Assembly: GCA_003550325.1 (NCBI GenBank)
Contig: QKWP01000247.1
Location: forward strand, 23,577 to 87,576
Source: Gigaspora rosea
Lineage: Eukaryota; Glomeromycota; Glomeromycetes; Diversisporales; Gigasporaceae
DNA length: 64,000 nt
Direction: 5' to 3'
This document shows, in pieces, positions 1 through 12,589 of the stretch. The number at the start of each line of letters is the position of its first letter. Position 1 is the stretch's first letter. The notes under the pieces are model-generated. The model was not told the DNA's origin, did not search any database, and was given only the letters and a program-made list of their open reading frames with translations. The translations under genes were made by a program, and so were the position numbers.

Positions 1-412
1 GTAAAATTTTGTGAAACATAAGATTTTATAGAATTTTATTAATTAATTTCTACAAAATCTGCATGAATCACAAAATTTTATTAATCAATTCTAACTTTAT
101 GCATTAAGTAATCGTGTTCAGCACCTAAAAATCCATTAAATTGGTAGAGTTGTTTTTATGTTATTTAAAATTTGGTGAAAAGATGCTTAAATTTGGCTTT
201 TTGATCAAAAAATCTAAAATTATGCATCTTTCTTCCAAATTTCCAGTAAAATAAAAACAACTTTACCGAATTAATGTATTTTTAGGTACTTAACAAGTTT
301 ACTTAGTGAACTAAGTTAGAATGAATTAATAAAATTTTGTGAATCATAAGATTTTGTAAAATTTTATTAATAAAATTCTAAAAAATCCTATGATTCACAA
401 TTTTTTACCAAT
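1..412. repeat. Foldback (palindromic) repeat
   Basis: The two halves are imperfect reverse complements about a centre near position 206 (TTGATCAA). Matching pieces include the AAATTTGG and AAGATGC blocks on both sides of the centre and ACCTAAAAA (left) against TTTTTAGGT (right). The outer arms repeat AAAATTTTGTGAATC in both orientations. No coding potential is visible. It resembles a non-autonomous foldback DNA element; the left end may lie outside the window. Confidence 0.7.
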
Positions 413-459
413 TAATTCTTACTTTATACACTAAGTAAACCTGTTCAGCATCAAAAAAT

Positions 460-635
460 ACATATAAAAAAATTTGACTCAGACTAGTCTGCAGACTTTA
501 AACCAGACCTGGACCAGACTCAGACTTGATTAACTATAGTGCATATAATATGCATGCATGCATGCAGCATACCATGCGCATGCATAGTGTAGAAAGTGCC
601 ATTTTGCCCATCTCTAATAGTAGTAAGTGTTAAGG
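460..635. other. Unclassified, ATGC-rich short palindromes
   Basis: This short stretch holds several self-complementary blocks: GACTAGTC near 483 and alternating TGCATGCATGCATGCA near 550. It ends in CCCATCTCTA near 617, which resembles the end of a hAT-type terminal repeat, but no partner end or target duplication was found. Confidence 0.3.
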
Positions 636-639
636 ACAA

Positions 640-3036
640 TTTAAACCAACAAAAATAAATTAATGATAGAAGTATTTTATATTAACAACAATGTTTTTAT
701 AACGTAAAATAATTTGACCTATCATGAGCAATACTTGAATTAAGCGATACTAAGTTTCTAAGAATGAGTCGTCATCAGCATTCATATATAATGTCTCAAT
801 TAATATGCTAAAAGAGTATCATGCAACGTTCACAGATACCTGGTATCTCAGGTTTTTAAAATAAATAATAATAATAATAAAAAACGAACAAGCCTAAATA
901 AAAGATATAATGTAGTGGTGTGTTAAGGGCAAATTTAAACTAACGAGAATAAATTAACAAATAGCAAAGTATTATAGAAATTTTAATATACCAATTAATA
1001 AAATCTTTGTGCTGAAAAGGCGCCATGCGATGTCCTCAGATACCTGATATCTTTGGGGGTTTTAAATAAATAAATATACAAAAAAAAAACTAAACGAATA
1101 TAGAAAATTTTAACATACCAATTAATAAAATCTTCGTGCTAAAGAGCACTATGCGGCAGCACCAGATACCTGATATTTCGGGGTTTTTAATATAAATAAA
1201 TATAAAAAAAAAACGAACAAATACAATAAGCCTAAAAAAAAGATATAATGTAGTGGTAAGCAAATTTAAACTAATGAAAATAAATTAAGTGAATAGCAAG
1301 TATTATGGAAAATTTTAACATACCAATTAATAAAATCTTTGTGCTAAGAGAGCATTATGTGACATCCCAAATACCTAGTATCTCAAGGTTTTTAAAATAA
1401 ATAAATAAATAATAAAAAAAACGATCCTTAAATAAAAGATATTATGTAGTAAGTGCTAAAAAAATTTTTAAATAACAAGAATGAATTAACGAATAGCAAG
1501 TATTATAATATACCAATTAATAAAATCTACATGCTGAAAGAGTGCCATGTGACATCACCAGATAACTAATATCTTCAGGGGTTTTTAAAATAAATAAATA
1601 TAAAAAAAAACAACCGAATATAATAAGCCCAATAATGTAGTGGTAAGCAAATACTAATAAGAATAAATTAGCGAATAGCAAGTATTATAAAAATTTTTAG
1701 CATACCAATTAATAAAGCTTCATGCTAAAAGAGCGTCATGCACAGGTGTTCGACTTGAAAGTACTTGAATATATTTATATCAACAAAAAAAAAGCATGAT
1801 AGAAAAATGTTGGTATCAAGTAGAACTCGCTACGTATTTTTAATCCACAAAGATATGAGCGAGTTAGTGCAGATTAGCGAGCTATTAATATTCGAAATAT
1901 TGAGTATTATTCCCAGATACTTGGTAGCTTGGGTTTTTAAAATAATAATAATAATAATCAAGAAAAAAAACAAACAAGCCTAAATAAAAGATATAATATA
2001 GTGGTATGTTATGGGCAAATTTAAACTAACGAGAATGAATTAACGAATAGCAAAATATTATAAAATTTTAACATACCAATTAATAAAATCTTTGTGCTGA
2101 AAAAGCACCACGCGACATCCCCAGATACCTGATATCTTTGGGGTTTTTAAAATAAATAAATATACAAAAAAAAATAAACGAATATAAAAAATTTTAACAT
2201 ACCAATTAATAAAATCTTCGTGCTAAAAGAACACTATGCGACATTCCCATATACCTGATATCTTGGGGTTTTTAATATAAATAAATATAAAAAAAAAACG
2301 AACAAATACAATAAGCCTAAAAAAAAAATATAAGCCTAAAAATTAAAATATAATATAGTGGTAAGCAAATTTAAACTAATGAGAATGAATTAGTGAATAG
2401 CAAGTATTATGGAAAATTTAACATACTAATTAATAAAATCTTAGTGCTAAAAGAGTGTTAAGAGAGTGTTGTGCGATGTCCCCAGATACCTGGTATCTCG
2501 GGGTTCTTAAAATAAATAAATAAAAAAAATTAAAAAAAATGAAGCCTAAGTTAAATAAAAAATATAATATAGTGGTAAGTGTTAAAGAAATTTTAAATAA
2601 TGAGAATAAATTAATGAATAGCAAATATTATACAAAATTTTAACATACCAATTAATAAAATCTTCGAGCTAAAAGAGCGCCATGCGACGTTCTCAAATAA
2701 CTAATATCTTCAGGGTTTTTAAAATAAATAAATAAAAAAAAAAACAACTAAATATAATAAGCCTAATAATATAGTGGTAAGCAAATACTAATAAGAATGA
2801 ATTAGCGAATAGCAAGTGTTATGAATAATTTTAACATACCAATTAATAAACCTTCATGCTAAAAGAGCGTCATGCGCAGGTGTTCAACTTGAAAGTACTT
2901 TGAATATATTTATATAAAAAAAATGGTGGCATCAAGTAGAACTTGCTACGTATTTTTAATCCATGAAGATATGAGCGAGTTAGTACAGGTTAGCGAGCTA
3001 TTAATATTCGAAATATTGAGTAACAGAGTTTTTGAA

Positions 3037-3070
<34 letters not shown>

Positions 3071-3285
3071 CAAACAAGCCTAAATAAAAGTTATAATGTA
3101 GTGGTAAGTATTAAGGGCAAATTTAAACTAACGAGACTGAATTAACAAATAGCAAGTATTATAGAAATTTTAACATACAATTAAAAATCTTCGTGCTGAA
3201 AGAGTGCCATACGACGTCCCCAGAAACCTAATATCTTAGGGTTTTTAAAATAAATAAATAAATAAAGCTTTGTGCTATATTAGCA
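640..3285. repeat. Satellite array with higher-order structure
   Basis: About twelve diverged monomers are present. Each has the core TACCAATTAATAAAATCTT, then a CATGCGACG-like block, a hairpin of the form CCCCAGATACC-T-GGTATCTCGGGG followed by TTTTT, and an AAATAAATAAA tail. Hairpins lie near 832, 1033, 1160, 1366, 1556, 1910, 2118, 2241, 2477, 2690 and 3217, with a degraded one near 3020. The spacings (about 200, 125, 205, 190, 355) repeat as 208, 123, 236, 213, 330, giving a five-monomer higher-order unit of about 1.08-1.13 kb present roughly 2.2 times. A GTGTTCGACTTGAAAGTACT block occurs once per unit (near 1746 and 2880). The A/T tail and a TAGTGGTAAG block in many monomers suggest, without proving, descent from a tailed SINE. 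Confidence 0.85.
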
Positions 3286-3596
3286 AACAAATATATGCCA
3301 ATCTTTAGATTTGTAACGAAATTGCAAAACTGAAAAGAGCATAACTGATAATAAATAAGTCAGAAAATGACTTGGCAACAAATGGTTTTATTAAACATTA
3401 TAATAAAAAAATTAAAATTTAATAAAAAATTTCATAAAAAAAAAAAAAGGTACAAATCAAAATTTAATCAATTTAATTTTTTATATTTAATTAAATTGTA
3501 TTAAATTGTAATATAATTAGGTTTAAGGAGGCCTCTAATGTAGAGATATAAGCTTTCACCCTTCCAACATCCCCTGATTCTTCAACATGCCAGTAT

Positions 3597-5460
3597 CAGT
3601 CACATATTCTTTCTGTTAGCTTAACCACAGAAACTCTTCGATTTTCTGCTCCTTTTTGTTGTTCTGTCTGCAAATATTCTACAAATAACCCCGACCTTCA
3701 TATACCTCAAATTCACTTTCTTCAAACATTTTCTGAAATTTTTCCATACCTTAGCAGTTAGCAACTTATTACCGTACATGCTCTTATGAAAAATATGTTT
3801 ACACGTCAATAAATATTAATTATAAAAAAGGCAGTTACAATCGAGCGAGTTAAACCTGGTGTTTCTTTTCTTTTTTCAAGTCTATTAATTACGCTACAAG
3901 CCTCTTTAATAAATAGGTTTTGAAATGGAAGAGGAAACTTATGGATTTCTTCCATAATATTGGTATCAACACCATAGGCAAATACTTTTTTGATATGAAA
4001 GTTAAAAGTGGTTTTTTCTACTTCGGATCTTTTTTTACAATCAATATTAATGATACTATGAACAGCATCTAAAATAAAATAAAAAATTATAGGTAAATAT
4101 CAAAAAAATCAAACACAAATAAAGAATACACTATGTATGATTAAACCATGTAATGATGACGTTATTTTCTTTAATTCGTTATGAAAGGACTTCAAAGGAT
4201 TTATAGATGTAACCTGTAAAAGCAAGGGAGAATGTTGACGAGCCCACAAACACTATTAATGTGTATTTTTCATATAGTTTCTTTTAATATAATTTTTTAT
4301 AGCCGGCACGGGGCAACGACCAATAGCATCCTGAACAAGACTTTCACAGCCAACCTTTGTTCGTTTGTGCATTGCTGCGATCATGATGTCATGAATTTCT
4401 TTTTTGTATATTCGTTGCATCCATGTTCTTATAATATGAATAACGCAGAGAATAACTTGGCATTCTTGCTCACCGGCAGTTAAACCAGGAAAAGTTTTTT
4501 TAATACTTTTGGTCTCGATGCTACTCTGATCTGAAAGTATATAACGAGGGGACCAACGACAGCACTTCTTACGAACTATCAACAGTGCTTCAGCAACTGT
4601 ATCACTGTCTTCACTACTCACAAAAAAGTGAGCTCCCATGTTTCAGCAACCATAAGTATCACAAATATAAAGCATAAACAGTCACTAGTCATACCGATTG
4701 GTCTTGTGAGTTGAGTCAATTAATATCAACCGCCCATGTCTTTCAAGTTTTTTTAGTTGATCCGGATGCGCAAATACAATACCCTTAGTAGATTATTGAG
4801 AAACAGAATACCTTTCAACAAGATAACCCTTTTCTATCAAATAAGATATGGATTCTGACATATCTAACTTTAAATTTAAATTTCCGATAAGGTGAGCTTC
4901 CATCGGCCCATGAACTTTGTATTTAATGTTTGTTACTTCTTTGCGTGTCAACTCACATACACTTGCGCTAAGGCCTAGTTTAGTTGATGCATATTCTTTA
5001 ACTGCAGATGTAATTACAGGAGGAGGATAGTTTTTGACTGCTTTATTTTCAACTAAATTTCGAATAACCTTTGACCGTTTTATCCTATCGCTCTCTTGTA
5101 AAGTGTGTGCGTGGTCGGAAGAGTTATTATATCGTTTAATCTGGATGATGTTTGAGGCAACTAACCAAGAAATTTCAATTTTTGCATGACACAAGCCAGA
5201 TGGCTGTGTTTTCATTAATTTACATTTTTTATTTGGAATATTTTCTTTCTCTCGGGAACTTGATTCACGATGCTTAGTAAAACGGCAGGCAAAAACCTTT
5301 CGAATATTGCCATTTGCATTTTTGTAAGAACACTATTGTGTCCAAATATTAGAAATTAATGGCCACCAGTTGTTATTAAAGTCTTCAATTTGTATTTCCA
5401 AAAGACCGTTTACATCAAAAAGATAATTGCATTTTTCATCTGGTGTGAGTGATACTGACG
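3597..5460 (-). pseudogene. Mutator-like (MULE) transposase, decayed
   Basis: A MULE transposase would cut and paste its parent DNA transposon in the nucleus through an RNase H-fold DDE domain. Read on the minus strand, pieces appear in family order. An N-terminal region (about 5440-4790) is followed by a first catalytic Asp context, LILIDSTHKTNRYD (about 4730-4690), a second, RYILSDQSSIE (about 4545), and the conserved GEQECQVILC. The third acidic residue is in SFHNELK (about 4180), and a CKHIFHKSMYGN stretch of SWIM zinc-finger type lies near 3800. The N-terminal reading runs through one stop at about 5330. Between the first Asp block and the second, two adjacent stops follow NRYD (about 4690) and another precedes NMGAHFF (about 4640). 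The expected Trp sites there are TAG or TGA. The SWIM region is frameshifted. No terminal inverted repeats were found. It is almost certainly inactive. Confidence 0.88.
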
Positions 5461-5845
5461 TTAAAACCAAAAGAGTGGTGGTACAGGCAACATGGTACCA
5501 GAGAGAGCTGAAGACATAATATTTAAAAAGGCAAAAGATGCAACATCCGAGAAAGCAGAAGGCGCAACACCAAAAGGAGTAGCTAATGTGATTCCCAGGG
5601 AAGAAGAAGCAAATATAACCGAAAAATAAAATTTGTTTTTTTTAGTTGTTCTTTTCATGTCCCTTTTTTCTTGTAAGCTTCTTAGTATGCCAATAAAAAA
5701 GTGAATTTTAACACTATTAAGCATTATAAAAAGCAAAATGAAAAAAAATTTTACATACGAACTCCAAAGTTATATTATTTACAAACCGGCAAAATGTATA
5801 GAAAAAACAATCTATGCTACAGTATTTAGTTAAGATTTAAACAAC

Positions 5846-5990
5846 AAAAAAAAATTCAAAAGTCAGGTCACTGCAGGTTAATTTAATTTTTAATGTAACG
5901 AAAAAAATAAAAGAGTCAGGTCATTGTGGTTAATTTAATTAACGAATAAAAAAGAAAAAATCAGGTACCGTGGGTAATTTTATGTAACGA
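5846..5990. repeat. Three tandem 45-55 bp repeats
   Basis: Three copies of an A-run, then GTCAGGTCA(C/T)TG, then GGTTAATTT, then TAACG follow each other. They lie just beyond the 5' side of the minus-strand transposase remnant and could be subterminal repeats of its parent element. That link is inference. Confidence 0.6.
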
Positions 5991-6495
5991 AAAAAAAAAT
6001 TTTTTTGCAATAATAAATAATCAAATGTGTGATAATGCAAGATGACTGATATCTGAAACCCTCGGCCAATCATAATTTTTGCAAAAATTGGCCAATCACT
6101 ATTAAAGCACATGTCATGTGGTTTATTTCCGCTTTAGACGTTCCCTATAAATAGCAAAGTTCTGTATAAAAAACCTCAAAAATAAGCAAACTCATACCTG
6201 ACCTATCTATATATATTTCGGGGTCCTAATTCATTGTTTTTGTTGGGTTTTTTAGTAAATTTGTTATTTTTTAATGTTTTGGTTAGTAAGTTATTTGTTT
6301 TTTTGTCAATTTTTGGCAGGTTTTTCAATAAATTTATTATTTTTGGTAGTTCTTTCAAGAATTCTTTATTATTTTTATTTTCTGCTTCTTGCTTTTTTTG
6401 CTGTTTTTGTTATAGTGAATGAGCTGTTTCTTTTGTCATTCTTTGTTACAGTAAATAGATAGATTTGGTAGTTTTGTAATTTTACTATACAATAA
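5991..6495. other. AT-rich sequence without a gene
   Basis: It contains a short inverted CCAATCA...TTGGCCAATCA motif near 6063-6096 and a T-rich stretch (6230-6450) whose open frames have the low-complexity Phe/Leu composition expected of poly-T DNA. Nothing else was recognised. Confidence 0.4.
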
Positions 6496-6913
6496 AGGGA
6501 GCGCCATCTATCATCTGAATTTTTGCTTCTAAAAGGCTATTCTCCTCCCCCACATGATCGTCAAATAATGCAATTTGATTGGCTAAAATTATTAAAATTT
6601 TTAAAAATTTTTAAAATTTAATATTAAACAACTTTTGAACCAGTGATCCATTTTGGATGCTTTTACTACCCAAATGTTTGTCTCAATGAAACGATTCCAA
6701 TGAGCCTAAAATCATCAAAATCCAATTACAGGATCCCAAGATCATTATAAATTTGTCTGCTTTAATTATATTATTTTCGTATATATTAAAAATTGAATTT
6801 ATATGTTTGTAGCTATGGTTACTATAACCACATTTTATAAAATTGTTAATAACTCAATTTTACTAGAGTAACCCCTGTTGTGTTACTAACAAAAAATGCT
6901 CCACTCGCGATTT

Positions 6914-7020
6914 TGTAGTAATTTTGATTTTAACCCTAACCCTAACCCTAGCCAATCACAACTCTAACCCTAACTCTAACTCTAACATTAATATTATACT
7001 AACCCTAACCCTAACTATAT
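6914..7020. repeat. Telomere-like CCCTAA tract
   Basis: The tract reads CCCTAACCCTAACCCTAG and then degenerate CTCTAACC units. It is internal to a transposable element with normal repeat DNA on both sides, so it is an interstitial tract and not a chromosome end. Confidence 0.6.
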
Positions 7021-7379
7021 TACATCTGGGCTTAGTTATGGACCCTGGTTATTGTAATCTATGGTTACAAATATATTAATTCTTAAAAATTAAGCAATTA
7101 CTATTTGTACACTAGTGTATAAGCACAAGTACATATGATAACTTAACACAGGTTCATATAATAACTTAAAATTTTGCTTATGGCCAGGCTCTAACAAAAA
7201 AAATTCTTTGCAAAATTTTATATAAACTATAACCTCTTCCAATCCCAAAGCTGACCCTAACCCTAATTTTAAATCGAGTTTAATTTTGGTCTATAATTTA
7301 TATTTTACGTGAATTTGCAAATCAATTAGTACCTGTGTATATACATAGTATACAAATAGTTTTTTCTAAAAATTATTAC

Positions 7380-7728
7380 AGTATTAAAGATATTATAAAC
7401 TTTAATTTAAATAACTCTTGAACCAGTAATACGTTTTGGATGATTTACTACTAAAATGCTCTTCTCAATGAAACGATTCTAATGAACCTAAAATCATTAA
7501 ATTCTAATCACAGGATCCAGAGATCATTATAGATTTGTATTATTTTTAATAGATTATATTAAAATAACACAAATTTATAACGATCTCTGGATCTCGTGAT
7601 CAGAATTTAACAATCTTAGGTTCATTAGAATCGTCTCATTGAGATGAGCATTTTGGTAGTAAAATCATTCAAAACAGATCACTGGTTCAAGAGTTATTTA
7701 ATATTAAATTTATAAGATCTTTAATACC
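7380..7728. repeat. Nested palindrome, about 350 bp
   Basis: GTATTAAAGAT at the left end pairs with ATCTTTAATAC at the right, and the two halves are reverse complements about a centre near 7554. The arms contain the GAAACGATTC and CAGTAATACGTTTTGG blocks also seen in the enclosing Harbinger-like element. It is probably a related foldback element that inserted into it. Confidence 0.75.
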
Positions 7729-8039
7729 GTATATTCTCGAAAATAAGCTACCTTTTTTGGGCCAAAAATTATACGAAAAAATGGGGGTAGCATATTTTTA
7801 GCGTATAGCCGTTTTTGAAAAAATTGAAAAACGTACTAATAAAAAGTTGTCCAAATGACACCAAATTTTTACTGTAAGTATATTTTGATGCGCTGAACAA
7901 CTTTACTTAATTGAACATTAAAGTTTACTTAGTAAAAAAAAAGTTTTATATGTAGCAACTGTCAACGCGTTTTTTGAGATTTTTGAAAAAAATCAGGGGT
8001 AGCTTATTTTCGGAGTAGCTTATTTTTGGGAATATACGG
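7727..8039. mobile_element. MITE with CCGTATATTC ends and TA duplication
   Basis: The inverted ends are CCGTATATTC and GAATATACGG with TA outside each. Just inside, CGAAAATAAGCTACC at the left pairs with GTAGCTTATTTTTGG at the right. The interior has no coding sequence. A diverged copy lies at 57519-58498 (itself split by another element). TA duplications point to the Tc1/mariner group. Confidence 0.78.
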
Positions 8040-8382
8040 TAATAATTTTTAATATATACGAAAATAATATAATTAAAGCAGACAAATCTATACCGATCTT
8101 GGAATCCTGTGATTGAATTTTGATGATTCTAGGCTCATTAGAATCGTCTCATTGAAACGAACATTTTGGTACTAAAATCATCCAAAATGGATCACTGGTT
8201 CAAAAGTTATTTAATGTTAAATTTTAAAAATTTTTAAAAATTTTAATAATTTTAGCCAATCAAAAGTTATTTGTTATTAGAACCTGATAATTTCTGACCC
8301 TCCCCACCCTAAAAATCAGATGATAAATGGCGCTCCCCTAATATAAAATTTTTTTTAGTATTCGATATTTTATTTTTAAATA

Positions 8383-8724
8383 CAGTCAGACCTCTATAAA
8401 TACAATCTCCATAAATACAATACCTCCCAAAATGCACATTTTTTTCTTTTCTGTAAGATGTTATTAATGCTAAATACATGTTCTATATTCTGTAAATGCA
8501 TGTTTTTTTGAATAACATTTTATATCACACTAAGTTCCCTAAATGCACGTAGCCAATCAAATTTTAGTACTTAAAATGGGTTATACAGTTTTTAGTAGAA
8601 ATTATACAAACTTAATAATCTAATTTTTAAAGCTGCAATTTAATTAACTCTCTTTAAATGCAAATATTTCTAATTGCACATTGTAGGCTTGTCTCTACAA
8701 GTTGCATTTATGAAGGTTTGACTA
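8383..8724. mobile_element. MITE, CAGTCAGACCTCTATAAAT family
   Basis: The left end TA-CAGTCAGACCTCTATAAAT is mirrored by GGTTTGACTA-TA at the right. Family members with the same internal sequence lie at 25999-26342 and, inverted, at 43765-44104. TA flanks and CAGT-type ends fit the Tc1/mariner (pogo-like) group. It is non-coding. Confidence 0.8.
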
Positions 8725-8739
8725 TAATAAAAATATAGT

Positions 8740-9313
8740 TTTGTTATGCAACAAGTTTATAAATTTTTTTTTCTTTTTTATACTATATGAAGTTTTTTTT
8801 TTAATTGTATTTTAAATTTAAAATTTAAAAAAATATTTTTTTAATAAAAAAACTGACCACATAATTGCTTTTGATTGGCCAATCACAGGGTTGCTATGGT
8901 GATAGATTGCTATAAATAATATACATTTAAAAATTAAAAACTTATAATTTAAAAAAAATTTAAAAAATCTAAACAAAAAAATATAGTGCAAAAATTTATA
9001 CCAATAGTTATACAAGTGTTTCAATTTTTAAATATGCAGTATAATTTAAATTAACCAATCAGAGTGCTAGAATAAGTAATACAATTTAAATTATATTTTT
9101 TAAAAAAAATTATTTTTTTAAACTTAATTTTAATTGGTTAAAAAATTTTTTATAATAAAATTTAAGTTTTTGATTGGTTCAAATTATAAATTATATATGG
9201 TTCAATTTTTATTATTATTAATATAAAAATAATTTAAATTTAAAAGCTATTAACTTTATATAAAAATTATATTTTTAAAATCTGACTAGTAATTTTATAG
9301 AGCTTGTCTTGAT
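8740..9313. other. AT-rich foldback arm
   Basis: This gene-free sequence appears to be one arm of an AT-rich inverted repeat whose other arm begins at 12169. CTGACTAGTAATTTTATAG on the left resembles the complement of the sequence after 12180. The hAT-like element at 9314-12168 sits between the arms. The pairing is imperfect and was judged by eye. Confidence 0.4.
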
Positions 9314-12168
9314 TAGTGTTTTGACCTGGGTGGGTGGGTGACCCGGGTCAAGTTGTAACAGCCCAGATGAGAACGGGTGGGTCAACCCGCGAGTGACCCA
9401 TAGGTTGCCCACGGGTGACCCGTGAGTCAACCTACGGTCACCCACGGGCACAAATTAATGCAAATTTATATCGATTATGCAAATTTCTAAGAGAACTCAC
9501 GTGATATTCTATAATGCTACAATTCCAAAATGACGCAATGCTATGTCGCAATAACACTGTAACAATGTGATACCGTAACTACGGTATAATATTATAATGT
9601 TATAATTAAGTAATTAAGTCACTTACAAACTGGAAACTGATGAATATGATATTATTTGCAATACAAGCATTTCATTTATATTAATTAATCGGTAACATAA
9701 AAGTTATTTAAAGTGTATTCTGCAGCAGAATACAATAGTCATAATAAATTTTAAACACGTAAGTATGTATGCATATATAAGCCATAAATGCTGTTAACAA
9801 TTATGTCATTTCCGATCAATTAGCTCACTAAAGACGCTCTCAAACAATGACTTATAGACTAGTCTAATTGGCCAAAAAAAATAAATCATGATGTTTAAGT
9901 CAAAATTAGTGTTCGGATCTGTTAGATTTTTTATCCGGATTATCCGAATAATACAGATAACAAATAATGATTTTGTTCAACAGATAATTTATCCGGATAG
10001 TTACTTTACGTTCGGATAATTATCTATAGATTATCTGTATAAATATATACAATGAAACCCCCTTTTATGCATACATGTGCATATACTTATAAATAATAAA
10101 TACTCATAACTCATGACTTTGACGCGTATGTACGTGAATGGTTTACTTTTTTTAATCGTCGTTATTTTCAACTTACAGATGTAAGAGTATTTATACAATG
10201 TTCAAACTGTGAATATTTAATCACTTGCTTGGTAAGTATAAGTGCATATATGTATTTAACCTTTTAATGGTATATTATATTTGTTTATCTATTATCTCGG
10301 CTTTAATCCTAAACACTATCTTTTTTGTTCTTTTGATTAGACAAACCTGCATACTATATGTTCATTCATGTCAAAAGAACTTAAATCTGGTTAACCTAAT
10401 ACCGTAATACTTCGAAATGTTTTACTATATTTAGGATGCATATCATAAAAAGCCTTACTGTAAATATGTAGAATTTAGAATATATATAGTTTAGTAGTAT
10501 TTTAAAATACATATCAGATATTAATAAAAGGATATAAAAATCTTGAAAAACTTTAATGAATTTAGTATGAATATTTGATACGTATTAGCTTGCTGCTAAG
10601 TAAAGTAAATGCAAATTTGGAAAATCAATATTAATTTCCATTGCAATCAATTATTCGGTAGGCCTGAATTCAGATTTTGCACTTTGAAAGTCAGACTAAC
10701 AATTTTATGCGACACAAAATACAGAAGCAAGTATTAGTTGATTTCCTAACTTTTAAGACTTGAATTGTTTCCTATGTTCGTTAAAAGAGCCAAGCTTCTC
10801 CAAAAAAGTTAATATTTTCTAACTTGTTATTAAGCAAGGAATAAAACATTTAGCCTTAATGTTAATATTAGAGGTTATAGGGTTGTTGTGATGTTACTAT
10901 ACGTAAAATTTCATTCCCGTTATTTTAATTAATGCAACAAGATCGATTTAAACATTAGTTTTTGCCTATTTTCGCTTGTTTCTTCTTTTGCGTATGTTGG
11001 AGTCTTGATCCGGAATAGTCAAAATTTGCACTCTCTGGCTGGCTATTTCCTTTCCAGGAGCTTGTATTGTCCGTGCAATAAATGGATATATAAAATTGCA
11101 ATCAAGGTCAGCAATTAAGCAACGCCCATAAGAAAATAAATTGCAGAATCAGGTATCGTACTTTGAAAGTTAGGCTATGCGACACAAAATACAGGAGCAA
11201 GAGATGTGAAAATGTAATATGCGAAGTTTCTATATATATTCATATTCTTGCTTCATCATATGCGTTTATACAAGATTTTGCATACGTATGCTGTTTAATT
11301 TCTATTTCTGGTACGTTTATCTCAAATATAATAGGTATCATTAAAGTTGCTAATGGAACAACATACTCTGGAGCAACCCTGGATATACTCTAGTTTAAAG
11401 ATAAAATGAGTTGAAATATCAAGAATTATATAATAATTCAGAGGTGCAAACCTGGGTTGCTCGCGCATCTATAGTACAATTTCGCAAGTATTTGTCTGCA
11501 TTATACTAAATTTATATTTAGGCTTATCTAGTATCTAATAATTAACAGATAATCTAGATAGTTATCCGGATAATGGAATTATGAACAAATATAGATAACA
11601 GATAATGATTTTTTTTAACAGATAGTTATCTTTAGATAAACAGATTATCTAGATCTGAACACTAGTCAAAATAAAACCTAGACCTACCCCTTTATTCATA
11701 GTCATTACATGTACAAAATCCATGAAGTTAACAGAATCAAATTCGAAAAATATTTAATAGTATCTTATTTAAAGAAAACCATAATGCAGTACAGAATTTT
11801 AATAAACGGTATTATAGCAGATAGTATTTCTGCATTACAGCATTACGGCATTATGGCTTTATGGCATTATAGCATTATGGCTCACAGCAATTATGCCAAA
11901 AAATATGGCAATACTGTAACCGTATTAATTTGTAAAATTAATTCTACCACCAACTATAGGTTACATCCATCCAGGTCAAATCACTAGTCATATTAAGTAC
12001 CAGAGTTTTTTTTTAATTGACCCAGGTGACCCGACGGGTCACTCGTCGGGTTACCTGTTGGGTGACCAGGTGGTGCCTTTTTTTGGCTGACCTGTTTCCA
12101 CTCAGGTGGCACATGGTCCACCCGTCGGGTGACCCAGGTAAAGATTTTTTAGACGGGTTAATTCACTA
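9314..12168. mobile_element. hAT-like non-autonomous element (outer)
   Basis: A perfect 8-bp target duplication, GTCTTGAT, flanks it (9306-9313 and 12169-12176), and the ends are TAGTG and CACTA, both typical of the hAT superfamily. The subterminal regions are rich in ACCCGGGTCA-type and GACCCGACGGGTCAC-type blocks in both orientations (9330-9450 and 12010-12140), far more GC-rich than the surroundings. No transposase was found. A second hAT-like element is nested inside at 9907-11664. Confidence 0.82.
9907..11664. mobile_element. hAT-like non-autonomous element (inner)
   Basis: The perfect 8-bp duplication GTCAAAAT lies at 9899-9906 and 11665-11672. The inverted ends are TAGTGTTCGGATCTG and CAGATCTGAACACTA. 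Subterminal TTATCCGGATAA and CAGATAATG blocks recur in both orientations. The middle contains an imperfect internal repeat: CACTTTGAAAGTCAG with GCGACACAAAATACAGAAGC near 10680-10735 recurs near 11160-11195. No open frame resembles a known transposase, so movement would need an enzyme supplied elsewhere. Confidence 0.88.
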
Positions 12169-12289
12169 GTCTTGATAAACAAAATTGCTAGTTAGTTTTT
12201 TAAATTTTTAATTTTTAAAAAGTTAATAGATTTTAAAAATTAGAGGTATCTATAAATAATGTTATGTACCTCTTTTACATGAAGACAAA

Positions 12290-12525
12290 AGCATTTCGGG
12301 TTCTAAAACCCGAAATTAAAATTTGAAGATGAAATTGTTTTTGACCTATTTTACTTGAAAAACGAAATTATTTGATACTTTTTTTGAATAGACAAAATTA
12401 TAAGAAACATATTTATATAAATTTTATTTGCTCTTCCTTATAAAAACTTTTGATTTTCTCTAATAAAGACGAAATAGGCCTTTTTCAAAAATCAATTTCG
12501 GTGGCATCACTAGTACCTCTACATA
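12290..12525. repeat. Dispersed repeat shared with 59325-59555
   Basis: Blocks such as GAATAGACAAAATTATAAGAAA, written here only by its ends (GAATAGACAAA...TATAAGAAA), and TTGCTCTTCCTTATAAAAA recur in the same order and orientation near 59430-59490. The copy here carries ATTTCGGGTTCTAAAACCCGAAAT at its left end as a short hairpin. The element class is unknown. Confidence 0.65.
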
Positions 12526-12589
12526 GTAGCTCTTAATCCCCTCCAGACTATATAAAAAAATTTTAAAATCTGTATATTTATCTAGGATT

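Larger units (their letters stand above)
6496..8338. mobile_element. Harbinger-like foldback element with nested insertions
   Basis: The termini are inverted repeats, GGGAGCGCCATCTATCATCT at the left and its near complement at the right. They are flanked by TAA on both sides (6493-6495, 8339-8341). A 3-bp TWA duplication and GGG termini are the usual signature of PIF/Harbinger elements. The arms (6496-6810 and 8035-8338) pair over about 300 bp; both carry the block GAAACGATTC or its complement. The interior holds other repeats listed separately, so only the outer arms belong to this element. No transposase is present. Confidence 0.75.

Noticed and set aside
4232-4483. 83-codon plus-strand open frame
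   Set aside because: It is the antisense shadow of the MULE transposase core.
6914-7020. A chromosome end
   Set aside because: The CCCTAA run is short, degenerate and surrounded on both sides by transposon sequence.
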